Below are positions 18,901-26,353 of a stretch of 64,000 nucleotides of DNA, in pieces. The DNA is from a bacterium (GTDB lineage Bacteria > SAR324 > XYD2-FULL-50-16). Location: NCBI GenBank assembly GCA_018829445.1, contig JAHJTV010000088.1, forward strand, positions 1-64,000, in the 5' to 3' direction. How positions within the stretch are numbered: position 1 is the first letter of the stretch; each line of letters begins with the position of its first letter. The notes under the pieces were generated by a model that was given only the letters and a program-made list of their open reading frames with translations, searched no databases and was not told where the DNA came from. A program made the position numbers and the translations under genes.

Positions 18901-18951
18901 CGAAACCAATAGATTTGTTAACAAATCCTGTAGATGCCGTGTGAATTTCAT
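15904..18951 (-). CDS. Glycyl-radical enzyme (PFL-like) with N-terminal SCP2-like extension
   Basis: A 1015-residue glycyl-radical enzyme, longer than the 760-900 residues usual in the family. The PFL-like part begins near residue 190. The thiyl-radical cysteine is C656 in GCVEP, with a Glu two residues later, as in choline TMA-lyase and glycerol/diol dehydratases. The glycyl-radical glycine is G991 in RISGYNAYF. Residues about 60-165 (WINFSVGFKTHSG through LKNKMILDGNLACLQLF) resemble a sterol-carrier SCP2 lipid-binding domain. The GCVEP motif points to dehydratase or lyase chemistry rather than pyruvate formate-lyase. No radical-SAM activase is encoded anywhere in the window, so activation must come from elsewhere. 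The start has a good AGGAG site. A TetR gene lies 122 bp upstream on the same strand. Substrate unknown. Confidence 0.93.
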   Translation of the reverse strand: MKFTRHLQDLLTNLLVSTESISESRQKKSFMLNSATFLFLRFMAVQFNRRPALRKKMKSADGWINFSVGFKTHSGSVQQAIIFHDGHVNVSKDIPEDVDILLQFYKNSVLWEMLSSTPNEMLNLVLKNKMILDGNLACLQLFSYYVSLVFGSLHQTMLNISHKKDIRSRRKTYCVETKGLPSELAARSQYRMKGELNSDGAVKGLTDPFLVQFSIEDFPRLKEFYHSHFDTIPEVCAERPGLMTDWFRENGFEMKKNGEPWCPELRQAFAFKYLMENKRPIIRKNDLIAGTTTAKEIGLTVFPDGHATMFWGELQSVDKRVLSPYRCTAETAEILHRDIFPFWIKRNFRERVRQEFDYSLGQKLDERFVAYFVWKTVGISHTIPNFKCLLTSGTAGLRKEIQERLTDDNLNDSQRDSLQSMAICLEGVEAYAINLSIEANKQAEIETNGTRKKELNRISQICAKVPALPATTLDEAIHATWILWIALHNENANTGLSLGRLDQLLQPYFEHDIALLNSEQKKSDYIRSTIEIVGCLLLRLSDHQPLTPDVSNYLFGGASSTQAITIGGVTEDGEDAVNDMTYIFLKAVEIVPVRDTNINARYSLDKNSDNYLKRLCEVNIITSATPIMQSDQAVSQSLKQHGYSQAEINDWAATGCVEPTIQGKHFGHTGSILMNLVAAMEMALNDGYHPVMRWDVGPKTGRIEAGDFKDFDRFFDAWAEQQRFVISQAVSFNNMLGKIHQELRPTPLLSASIDGCIEKGKDVVHGGARFNSSGTSNIGLADVTDSLLVIKQLVFEGKKVSFKELKRAIDMDFADNPVLHAMVQNKVKLFGSGSDEALKMADRVAKVIHDCYRHHQNYRGGCYTTGFWSMSQHVAYGSLSGTLPSGRLAGKAFTPGLTPSPYSSTNLLDNMSAVARLNPEYMDNNIAFNVKLTPSQNDSRETTVDNMFAYVKSYFQQGGMQMQFNVVTSEMLKDAMANPENYRNLMVRISGYNAYFVELNKEIQVELIERAEYKI

Positions 18952-18976
18952 AGTAGCTCTCCTGTGGGTTTCATAT

Positions 18977-18990
18977 AAGCGTCAACGCTT
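18977..18990. promoter_or_regulatory. Small dyad before the glycyl-radical gene
   Basis: AAGCGT-CA-ACGCTT, a 6-bp perfect dyad located 26-39 bp upstream of the glycyl-radical enzyme start. It is small enough to arise by chance but its position fits an operator. Confidence 0.3.
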
Positions 18991-19073
18991 TTCGGATAAT
19001 GCTTCTGTTCAATTGGAGATTTTGGGTAACCTTGAAAACGGTGTTTATGCTTTCTGTAATAATCCAGCCAATT

Positions 19074-19709
19074 TTACTTCTCAAAAGGTGCCATCAAATC
19101 ATCAATACACTGCTCAATGACCAGCTCAGTATTCTCATCAACCTCTTGAAGTACCCGGCTGTTATGGAGTGAAACAATTCCATGACAAGCCGTCCAGATC
19201 TGCATGGTTCTGAACTGAATACTTCCAATGGCTTTGAGATTCGATTCTGTGGAGATCTGGCTTATAAAATCGGCCGCCACTGCAAAACTTTTTAGTGCGG
19301 TATCTTTTTCAATTGTTGCTTTCCCCTCCAGGGCTGTACCCACATAATCCTTGTACTTAGGGGTGTTACGGGTAAACATGATCTCATAAATATCCGGATT
19401 TTGAATTCCGAATTCGATATAACCACTGATGAACTGCCTCAGCTTTTCAAACGGTGTAATTTCCTGAGATTCAATAGTAACAGCCTCCTGATGCAGAATC
19501 GAGAATCCCATGGTCTGGATTTCAAGATAAATCTCATCCTTATTGGCAAAATAGTTATAAATATTAGCCGCCGTCATGGAAGATTTGAGGGCTATCTTTC
19601 TCATGCTGAGACTGGTGAATCCCTCTTCATAAATCAGATCGATGGCGGCATCTAAAATAGTCTTTTTGACTGCCTCGATGTCTTTGGATTTTCTCGCAAT
19701 TTTTGGCAT
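19074..19709 (-). CDS. TetR/AcrR-family transcriptional regulator
   Basis: A 211-residue TetR-type repressor. Residues about 10-60 form the DNA-binding domain (ILDAAIDLIYEEGFTSLSMRKIA followed by MTAANIYNYFANKDEIYLE). The C-terminal ligand domain includes WTACHGIVSL, the Trp-x-x-x-His-Gly signature of the WHG-type C-terminal domain. A 39-bp perfect palindrome lies 16 bp upstream of the ATG and probably is its autoregulatory operator. The glycyl-radical enzyme gene follows on the same strand, 122 bp later, and is the likely target or co-transcribed partner. Confidence 0.93.
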   Translation of the reverse strand: MPKIARKSKDIEAVKKTILDAAIDLIYEEGFTSLSMRKIALKSSMTAANIYNYFANKDEIYLEIQTMGFSILHQEAVTIESQEITPFEKLRQFISGYIEFGIQNPDIYEIMFTRNTPKYKDYVGTALEGKATIEKDTALKSFAVAADFISQISTESNLKAIGSIQFRTMQIWTACHGIVSLHNSRVLQEVDENTELVIEQCIDDLMAPFEK

Positions 19710-19725
19710 TTTCTGCTGGGGAAAA

Positions 19726-19764
19726 ATAAATTAAACACTGTTAACTTAACAGTGTTTAATTTAT
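19726..19764. promoter_or_regulatory. 39-bp palindromic operator of the TetR regulator
   Basis: Two perfect 19-bp arms (19726-19744 and 19746-19764; core TTAAACACTGTTAA) around a single central base. It begins 17 bp upstream of the TetR start codon. TetR repressors bind such dyads, normally 15-30 bp, so this is an unusually long and perfect example and may accommodate two dimers. Confidence 0.85.
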
Positions 19765-20197
19765 AGATATGGTTTTGAAATGTCAACTAATAAGGATGGC
19801 AAAATGTATGGCTGTTACACACTTGAAAGCCCCAGCACTGTAAAGTGGGGGTCACGTCTTTCATTTTGACATTTTTAATCTTCTGAAGGTTAAAAATTGA
19901 TGAGACTCCATTTCAGAACAGGTAGACCACCTGGCTCCGATGATTTTAAAAACCAGGCAGAAATTCAAATCAGTAGGAAATTAAAACATGAGAGAACAAG
20001 CTCTCAAAAACGATAGACAGATATCACGTCCCCTGGATTCCGACAGGGACGCAGTGTAGAGCCCTGTCTTAGTCAAGACTATCATCAGAATGCCCGGAAG
20101 ACGGCAGGATTATTGGATAATGCCGGTATCCTCCGGTTTGAACTTAAGTTTAAATGAAGGGCAATCCTCATACTCATTTTCCAGGAAGGCTTACCAA
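19765..20197. other. Intergenic gap with one small dyad
   Basis: About 430 bp without a gene. A near-perfect dyad (ATTTTTAATCTTC-T-GAAGGTTAAAAAT, one mismatch) lies at 19871-19897. It has no loop and so is more operator-like than terminator-like. Nothing else recognised. Confidence 0.4.
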
Positions 20198-21628
20198 TTA
20201 AGGCTTTTCTTCGGGGTGCCTTTTCTTATACCATTTTGTGTCGCCATACAGTTGCTCAGCACATTCCGGACAGATTCCGTGGCTGAATAAAGCATCGGTG
20301 TGTTTTTCTATATAGGATTCAATATGATTCCAATAGCCCTTATCGTCCCTGATTTTCTTGCATGATGCACAGATTGGCAACATTCCTTCCAGTATCTTGA
20401 TGTTATCGATGGCTTCTTTTAATTCACCGATCAGCTTTTCACGCTCTTGTTCCACGTGTTTACGTTCAGTGGTATCTATGATAAAACCTTCAATCCCGAC
20501 AACTTCTCCAGATTGAAGAACTGATCCCGCGGAAATTGTGTGATAGCCGATACTGCCATTCTTGCATTGCCTTTCGAAATCGCCTGTTGAGCAATTTGAA
20601 TCACCATGCAGTAAACCCGAAACATATTCTTTTGCTTTAGCCAAATCCTCACCTTTTTGGACAGCTAAGAAATGTTTCCCTATTATTTCATCTGCTGAAG
20701 TATATTTGTACATCCTGACCCAGGCATCGTTCACTTCCCGAATGATACCCTCTTTATCAACAAAAAAGTATCCGGCTTCGGCATTTTCAACAATGGAGCG
20801 GAATCTTTTTTCACTCTCCCGAAGCGCTTCCTCCGCCTGTTTTCTGCTGGTGATATCACGTGAGCTTCCATATATTCCAATAATTGCACCTTCCTCATCC
20901 CTGATCGCTTTTACGCTGTTTTCCAACCAAACGGTGTGTCCTTTCGCGTGATAGTATTCCGTTTCGACAGTTAGGTATCTGTCCTTGTCAGTATCCTGCT
21001 TCTTATCCCGTTGAAACTCCTCTCCAAATATCTCCAAGATCCGCTGAACAGAATCGGGTGTAATCATTTCTTCCAGTGTCTGCATTTTCCGCTCTTCGGG
21101 GGTAAACCCAAGAATCTTCTCGATGGAGGGGCTCACATAAGTGGTCTTGAACTCCAGATCGAGGGTCCAGACAACATCAGCCATGCTTTCAGCCAGAAAC
21201 CTATATCTTTTCTCACTTTCCTTGAGCGACTCTTCCGCCTGCTGTAACTTCTTTTTTGCCTCCAACTTTTCAAAGCATTTATCCAGGCGGAAAAAGAGAT
21301 CTTCCGGTTCAAAAGGCTTTAACATATACTCGTCAGCTCCAAGCCTGAGACAGTCAATTGCCATTTTTAACTCTCCATAACCGGTCATAATCATAACCAT
21401 GGTTTCTTTTTCCAGATCTTTTACTGTCTTCAGCACCTGGAAGCCATCGATATTCTCCATAACCAGGTCAGTGATAACCAGGTCAAAAGTAGCTTTGTTT
21501 AAAAAACCGATGGCGTCCGCACCACTCTCAGCTGTTGTCACCTCATATCCTTTTTTTACCAGGGCTGGCTTGAGTGATTTCAGAATACGAGGATCATCAT
21601 CCACCAGGAGAATTCTATTTTTTGCCAT
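20198..21628 (-). CDS. Response regulator: REC-PAS-PAS with C-terminal Cys-rich module
   Basis: A 476-residue output protein. Residues 1-120 are a receiver domain (LLVDDDPRILKSL, phospho-acceptor Asp in DLVITDLVMENIDG, Lys in YMLKPFEP). Two PAS/PAC domains follow at about 140-265 and 270-395. The C-terminal 70 residues carry CASCKKIRDDKGYW and SHGICPECAEQLY, a conserved four-cysteine module common at the ends of deltaproteobacterial PAS signalling proteins and probably a zinc-binding element. There is no kinase, GGDEF or DNA-binding domain, so the output is unknown. It overlaps the 3' end of the histidine kinase gene by 14 bp and must be its partner. Confidence 0.88.
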   Translation of the reverse strand: MAKNRILLVDDDPRILKSLKPALVKKGYEVTTAESGADAIGFLNKATFDLVITDLVMENIDGFQVLKTVKDLEKETMVMIMTGYGELKMAIDCLRLGADEYMLKPFEPEDLFFRLDKCFEKLEAKKKLQQAEESLKESEKRYRFLAESMADVVWTLDLEFKTTYVSPSIEKILGFTPEERKMQTLEEMITPDSVQRILEIFGEEFQRDKKQDTDKDRYLTVETEYYHAKGHTVWLENSVKAIRDEEGAIIGIYGSSRDITSRKQAEEALRESEKRFRSIVENAEAGYFFVDKEGIIREVNDAWVRMYKYTSADEIIGKHFLAVQKGEDLAKAKEYVSGLLHGDSNCSTGDFERQCKNGSIGYHTISAGSVLQSGEVVGIEGFIIDTTERKHVEQEREKLIGELKEAIDNIKILEGMLPICASCKKIRDDKGYWNHIESYIEKHTDALFSHGICPECAEQLYGDTKWYKKRHPEEKP

Positions 21629-23743
21629 TTGAACCTTCCATCTTATTTACTACTGCTTGATCCACCGGCAGTTTAATGATAAAGAGAGCGCCTCCAACTG
21701 GAGAATTTGTCGCTGTCATTGATCCGCCATGATCTTTGACGATATTATGACATATGGAGAGACCGACCCCCAGTCCCATTGGTTTTTTTTTGGTGTAAAA
21801 CGGATCAAATATTTTGTCCATATCATCTTCGGGAATTCCGGGCCCGCTATCTGAAAACCTGGTAACAATAAAACCTTTTCTCAGATTGTTTTTTATTGTT
21901 ATTTCTCGAACTATAGTAGGGCTCTGTTTTTGATCTATCAATTTACCCGACATTGCTTCAATGGAATTATTTATGAGGTTTAAAAAAACCTGGCTCAGCA
22001 ACTGTGGCGAAGCATTTATCTGAGGAACTCTCGATGACAATTCCAGATTAACTTTGATGTTGTTTTTCTTTAGCTGATTTTGAAACAGCATAACTGTCTT
22101 TTCGATCGTATCATTTATCCTGATTGGCTGCTTTTCAGCCTGAGCCGGTCGATTCAGATCGAGAAGGTTTTTAACGGTGTCCCGTATACTATTAAACGTC
22201 TCCTTCAGAAGATCAATGCTCTCGACTAACTCCTTATTCTGTTTATACTCCTCTTTAATTGAATTCAACATAAAAGCGGTCGCTAGCAAAGGAGAGTTAA
22301 TCTCGTGCGCAATGGAAGCTGCCAATTGACCGGTGGCTGCCAGTCTTTCAGAGCGGATGAGTTGGTCCTGCATTTTTTTCAAGGCGGTGATGTCTTCCGT
22401 ATGAACTGCCACCATATCAGGAGGGATATAAACACAGGTCGCATTCAGTACTCGCCTTTTCGCGATTGATTTGAATCGATAGCTCATCTCCTTTTTAACA
22501 ACCGTTTTCTCCAGATAAGATTTGGTAATATAGTCCATCAGTTCAGGATCATCGGCTTGTATCTCGCTGAATTTTTTCCCTATAAAATTAACTATTTGCC
22601 CTTCTGTTGATTCAAAGGCAGCATCGTTATAATCCACCAGCTCAAAATCATTTTCGGTTCTTCGCCAGCTATAGATAGGTATTGGGAAGTTTTTATACTG
22701 AGCCTTCCATTGTTTATTGCTTTTATCTATTATATCAAGCATTTCATTAAATGCTAACCCCAGGTTAACGATCTCACCTTTATCCTGGGATGTGAAACGA
22801 GCATTAACAACACCGGATTTTACCTCCCCGATTAAATTGGACATTTGTCTGAGTGGCGTAATAATTCTTCGAGAAATCACAGCCACAACACAAATAAAAA
22901 GCATCACGCCAATCGCCATTGAGAAAAAAAACACCCGGAGCAAGGTCGTTCGGGTTGATATCACGTTTTCAATCTCAGTTTTGGAAAGCGCTTCCGCTTT
23001 TTGAGACAGATTCGAAAGAGTAGTAATCAACTGAAGGCTGATTCTACCAAAATCCGCTCTGAGCATTGTTATCTCTTTATCCAAAGAATAATCCACATCC
23101 AAAAGTTGGTCGTAGGTATTAATGGAACTCTCAAGTCGCTCGTTATCGATGGATGATTGAACATATTTCCCCTTGAACATGGAGTGTACCATTTTCAAAG
23201 CCCGATAGGATGTTTCTCTATGGGATTCTAAATACTCCTCCTGGAACCGGTTAAGGCTGAATAGCGCACGTAATAAATTGGATTTATTGCTCATAATAAT
23301 ACCAGAATTCAACACCTGGTAGTTTGACATAAAACTGGTGGCATTCAACCTATGCTCAACCTTAAGCTGTATCAGTCGATTGAAGGTTGAATCATATTGA
23401 GACAGCAGGGCAGAAAGCAATGGTTTTTTTGCGGTAATATCCGCTGTAAACGGTTCGACTTCCAATTCATCAATGCCCTGTTTTAATTGGGTGAGAACCA
23501 CTTCATAATTCTTATGTATCTCTGTATTTTTAGGCGCCAGCGATGTTGTTTCCAATAAACGGATTTCTAAAAACTTCCTTTCCAGAAAATTGATATCCCG
23601 CGAAAATGACACAGCTTGTTCACCACGCTCGAAGCTTTTAGAGATTTGATTAAGAAAAAGGGCAACTTCCACATAACCTATTCCGGTCAATAACACGAGT
23701 AAACCGGATAACAGGAAAAAATCCGTTTAATGGTGATAAACAT
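21615..23743 (-). CDS. Membrane sensor histidine kinase (HAMP-PAS-HisKA), 5' frameshift
   Basis: About 700 residues. An N-terminal transmembrane helix is followed by a periplasmic helical sensor of about 215 residues, a second membrane helix (FFFSMAIGVMLFICVVAVI), HAMP, a PAS-like domain, the HisKA box SIAHEINSPLLATAFM and the ATPase motifs NLINNSIEAM, DSGPGIPEDD and GLGVGLSICHN. The open frame as read begins only at a GTG (23696) inside the first membrane helix. An ATG at 23743 with an AAGG site, 3 bp after the binding-protein stop, enters the same helix if one base is added to the A6 tract (T6 on the coding strand) at 23716-23721. I therefore annotate the gene from 23743 with a frameshift. 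It may be a sequencing error, a real lesion or slippage. Confidence 0.85.
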
Positions 23744-23746
23744 AAC

Positions 23747-25495
23747 TTACCTTTTCAAAACCAGTTTAAGATCCACTAACACAACGGCAAGCAGCGCCTC
23801 CCCCCTGATGTATCGGACAATACTTTCGACAGAAATTCGGCCCATGGCGGCAGGATCTTGAGCTATTGTGGCATCCAACTCCCCCTTTTCGATTGCTTCC
23901 AATGCTTCAGAAACTGCATCAAAACCAACCAGAAACGGCAATTTGATATTGGCGGAGGTATAAGCCTCAATGGCTCCCAGAATCATATTGTCATTATGGG
24001 CAAAAATGGCATCAAATTCCTCTCCTTCAGCAATAAACTGGTTAACAGAAGTTCGTGCCTTTTCCCGGTTAAAATCTGCAACAATTCGGGTAACCTTTAC
24101 CCCTTTATAATCTCTTAAGATTTTATTAAAGCCCCGCCCTCGATTTTGAGTTGCGGAAGTCCCGGGGATTCCTTCAAGTTCCAGAACATTTCCTTCGCCT
24201 TTTAATTGATCCGCCACCAACTTCCCCGCCATGGAACCACCGGCAAGATTATCCGAAGCAATATGAGACATTATCTTTCCCTTAGTAACTTTTCTATCTA
24301 CTGTAATAATAGGGATATTTGCCGCATTGGCAAATTCAATACCCAGAGAAACAGTTTCGGCATGGGTTGGATTGACGATTATGGCATCAACCTCCTTCTG
24401 TACGAAGCTCTGTATATCTATCAATTGTTGTGCTTCATCGTTGTGCGCATCCTTGATAATTGTTTTTATACCGTGCAGTTCAGCCACTTTTTGCATTTCA
24501 GTTGACATTGTTACAAAAAATGGATTCTCCAGGTCTGATATAGAAATCCCGATTGTTTTATCGAAGCTTTCATAGGTGACCAAATCAAGACGGGTTTGAA
24601 CATAGTCGGGAACTTTTTTGCCACGCAAAGCATTGTTGGCCAATTCAATCCCATGAGCCCCCATTAATTCCGGATGCTGCTCAATGGTGGCATGAATGTG
24701 ATGATTACGTATTTGACTCCGGACTTCTTCAATATTGTCATAACTACCGATCCATACTTTTTTGGGTGCGCCAATCATCTCCAAAGCTTGAATAACCCCC
24801 AAAGCCATGGAATCATTAGCTGCAAAAAAAGCATCGATCTGATTATGCTTCTGTAATATCCTCAAAGCAGTGGTAAACGCCTCATCCGTATGCCAGTTAG
24901 CTGTCTCCGAAGCAACCACTTTGATCTGGCTGTCAGTGGTGATGGCATCTCTAAAACCCTTTTTTCGCAGCTCAGCATTTTCAACCCCCCGGATTCCTTC
25001 GATAATGGCGACGTTCCCTTTTCTGTTTAATTTCCGTTTTAAATATCGCCCCACCATTGCGGCACCTTCCAGGTTGTTTGAACCGACAAAAGGGACGCCC
25101 ATCCCATACTGTTGCAACGTTTCCGCATGAAAGGGGTTGTCAATGTTGATCACGACAATTCCTCTATCCAGAGCCTTCCTGCAAACAGGAACCAACTTTT
25201 TTGAATCAGCCGGAGCAATGACGATGGCCCCATAATCTGCTGAGATAAGATTCTCAACGAGTTTTATTTGCTGGTCAACCTCGGTTTCTCTTTCGGTTCC
25301 ATATATTTCCAGGGATATTTTGTTTTCCCTGGCATATTTCTGGGCCCCATCTCTCATTACGATAAAAAATGGATTTGAAAGGGCTTTCATAACAAGGGCA
25401 ATGGTTTCCGTGTTTTTAGCCTCAGAATAAACAGGAAACAAAGCGATCAGCGAAAGACAGATAATGACAGACAACCCAAGCATTTTTTCTTTCAT
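23747..25495 (-). CDS. Tandem periplasmic sugar-binding-type sensor protein
   Basis: A 582-residue exported protein with a signal peptide (MKEKMLGLSVIICLSLIALF, cleavage near SEA). Two complete ribose/galactose-type binding domains follow in tandem: about 28-310 (LVMKALSNPFFIVMRDGAQ, NAELRKKGF, FAANDSMALGVIQALE) and 315-570 (ISISDLENPFFVTMSTEMQ, QNRGRGFNKIL, FAHNDNMILGAIEAY). Single-domain proteins of this family are about 300 residues, so this is a fused duplication. No ABC permease or ATPase lies nearby, and the sensor kinase starts 3 bp downstream, so the protein probably presents a sugar or sugar-like ligand to that kinase rather than to a transporter. An AGAGG site precedes the ATG. Confidence 0.9.
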   Translation of the reverse strand: MKEKMLGLSVIICLSLIALFPVYSEAKNTETIALVMKALSNPFFIVMRDGAQKYARENKISLEIYGTERETEVDQQIKLVENLISADYGAIVIAPADSKKLVPVCRKALDRGIVVINIDNPFHAETLQQYGMGVPFVGSNNLEGAAMVGRYLKRKLNRKGNVAIIEGIRGVENAELRKKGFRDAITTDSQIKVVASETANWHTDEAFTTALRILQKHNQIDAFFAANDSMALGVIQALEMIGAPKKVWIGSYDNIEEVRSQIRNHHIHATIEQHPELMGAHGIELANNALRGKKVPDYVQTRLDLVTYESFDKTIGISISDLENPFFVTMSTEMQKVAELHGIKTIIKDAHNDEAQQLIDIQSFVQKEVDAIIVNPTHAETVSLGIEFANAANIPIITVDRKVTKGKIMSHIASDNLAGGSMAGKLVADQLKGEGNVLELEGIPGTSATQNRGRGFNKILRDYKGVKVTRIVADFNREKARTSVNQFIAEGEEFDAIFAHNDNMILGAIEAYTSANIKLPFLVGFDAVSEALEAIEKGELDATIAQDPAAMGRISVESIVRYIRGEALLAVVLVDLKLVLKR

Positions 25496-25810
25496 TACGC
25501 CTCTTTATAGGTGGAGACTTGGTAGAGTGACAGATAGAGCAGGATGGCTGTTCCTGATGCTGCAGGAAAAGGAAAAAGACTGGCAACGGCAAGAAAATAG
25601 GATTCGTTTTTTCATCTCTGGTTCCCGTAAAAGCAGAGATGTAGATTATACATCAAACAATAATCGGCATCATGGTGGCAGTGCTTATGTTTCGATGACA
25701 GAATGTTGCTGCTTTCCAGACAGGGGAAAACTTAACTTATCAAATTAATACCCCCTTTGTAAAAGCTCTTCATTTGTGAAAACATGATTTGAAATATGAG
25801 CCATGAATTA
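25496..25810. other. Intergenic gap, promoter region of the sensor operon
   Basis: A 315-bp gap upstream of the tandem binding protein (minus strand) and downstream of the thioredoxin-like gene. It contains an 8-bp inverted repeat CATCTCTG/CAGAGATG at 25613-25641. No gene recognised. Confidence 0.4.
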
Positions 25811-26182
25811 TCACGTTGATTCCACTCGCTTAATCCATTCATCAGCCAATGCAGTCAACGCTTCCGGGGTGACAACCTCAACCCTGGAATCAGACTGGAT
25901 CGATCCCTTGATAATCAACACGGTGCGGGGATAGCCATGTCCTCCAAACTCTTCTGTCAGTGCCCGGTGTTCGTCTGACAGGAACTGCAACCGCTCCTTT
26001 TGAACCGATAACAGAAAAACCGAAAGTCCAGCTGTCTCAAGTTCTTCAATAAAAACCGTCAAATGAGGGCGTTGTCTTATGGCGCAGTCCGGGCACCAGT
26101 CGGTCACTACATTGATTACAAAGGTTTCCCCTTTTCTGATTTTTTCCCTGATTTCTCTTGGGCTAATGTTGCACAATTTCAT
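25811..26182 (-). CDS. Thioredoxin-like protein
   Basis: A 123-residue protein with a thioredoxin-type active site, WCPDC, preceded by the strand FVINVVTD and followed by a helix. The cis-proline equivalent is in GHGYPRTVLI. The ATG at 26182 is preferred to an upstream TTG; the ribosome site is weak in either case. There is no signal peptide, so it is a cytoplasmic thiol-disulphide or redox-relay candidate. It lies 171 bp after the hybrid kinase on the same strand and could be the tail of the hydrogenase operon. Confidence 0.75.
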   Translation of the reverse strand: MKLCNISPREIREKIRKGETFVINVVTDWCPDCAIRQRPHLTVFIEELETAGLSVFLLSVQKERLQFLSDEHRALTEEFGGHGYPRTVLIIKGSIQSDSRVEVVTPEALTALADEWIKRVEST

Positions 26183-26353
26183 ATTATTGTACCGCAAAAA
26201 AAATGTAGAAAATGCAGTATCAGGTCTTTAATTTTGACATTTTCTGGTTTTCCAAAAATAACCTGGTCACTGTTCACCATCCTCGGAATCCATTGTAAGT
26301 TTTTGCACCCGGTGAATTTCCTCCATTTTCCTGCTGTTTTCCTGTAACAGTCG

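Noticed and set aside
25464-25748. 94-residue plus-strand frame over the binding-protein start
   Set aside because: It overlaps the signal-peptide region of the tandem binding protein and has no ribosome site or motif.
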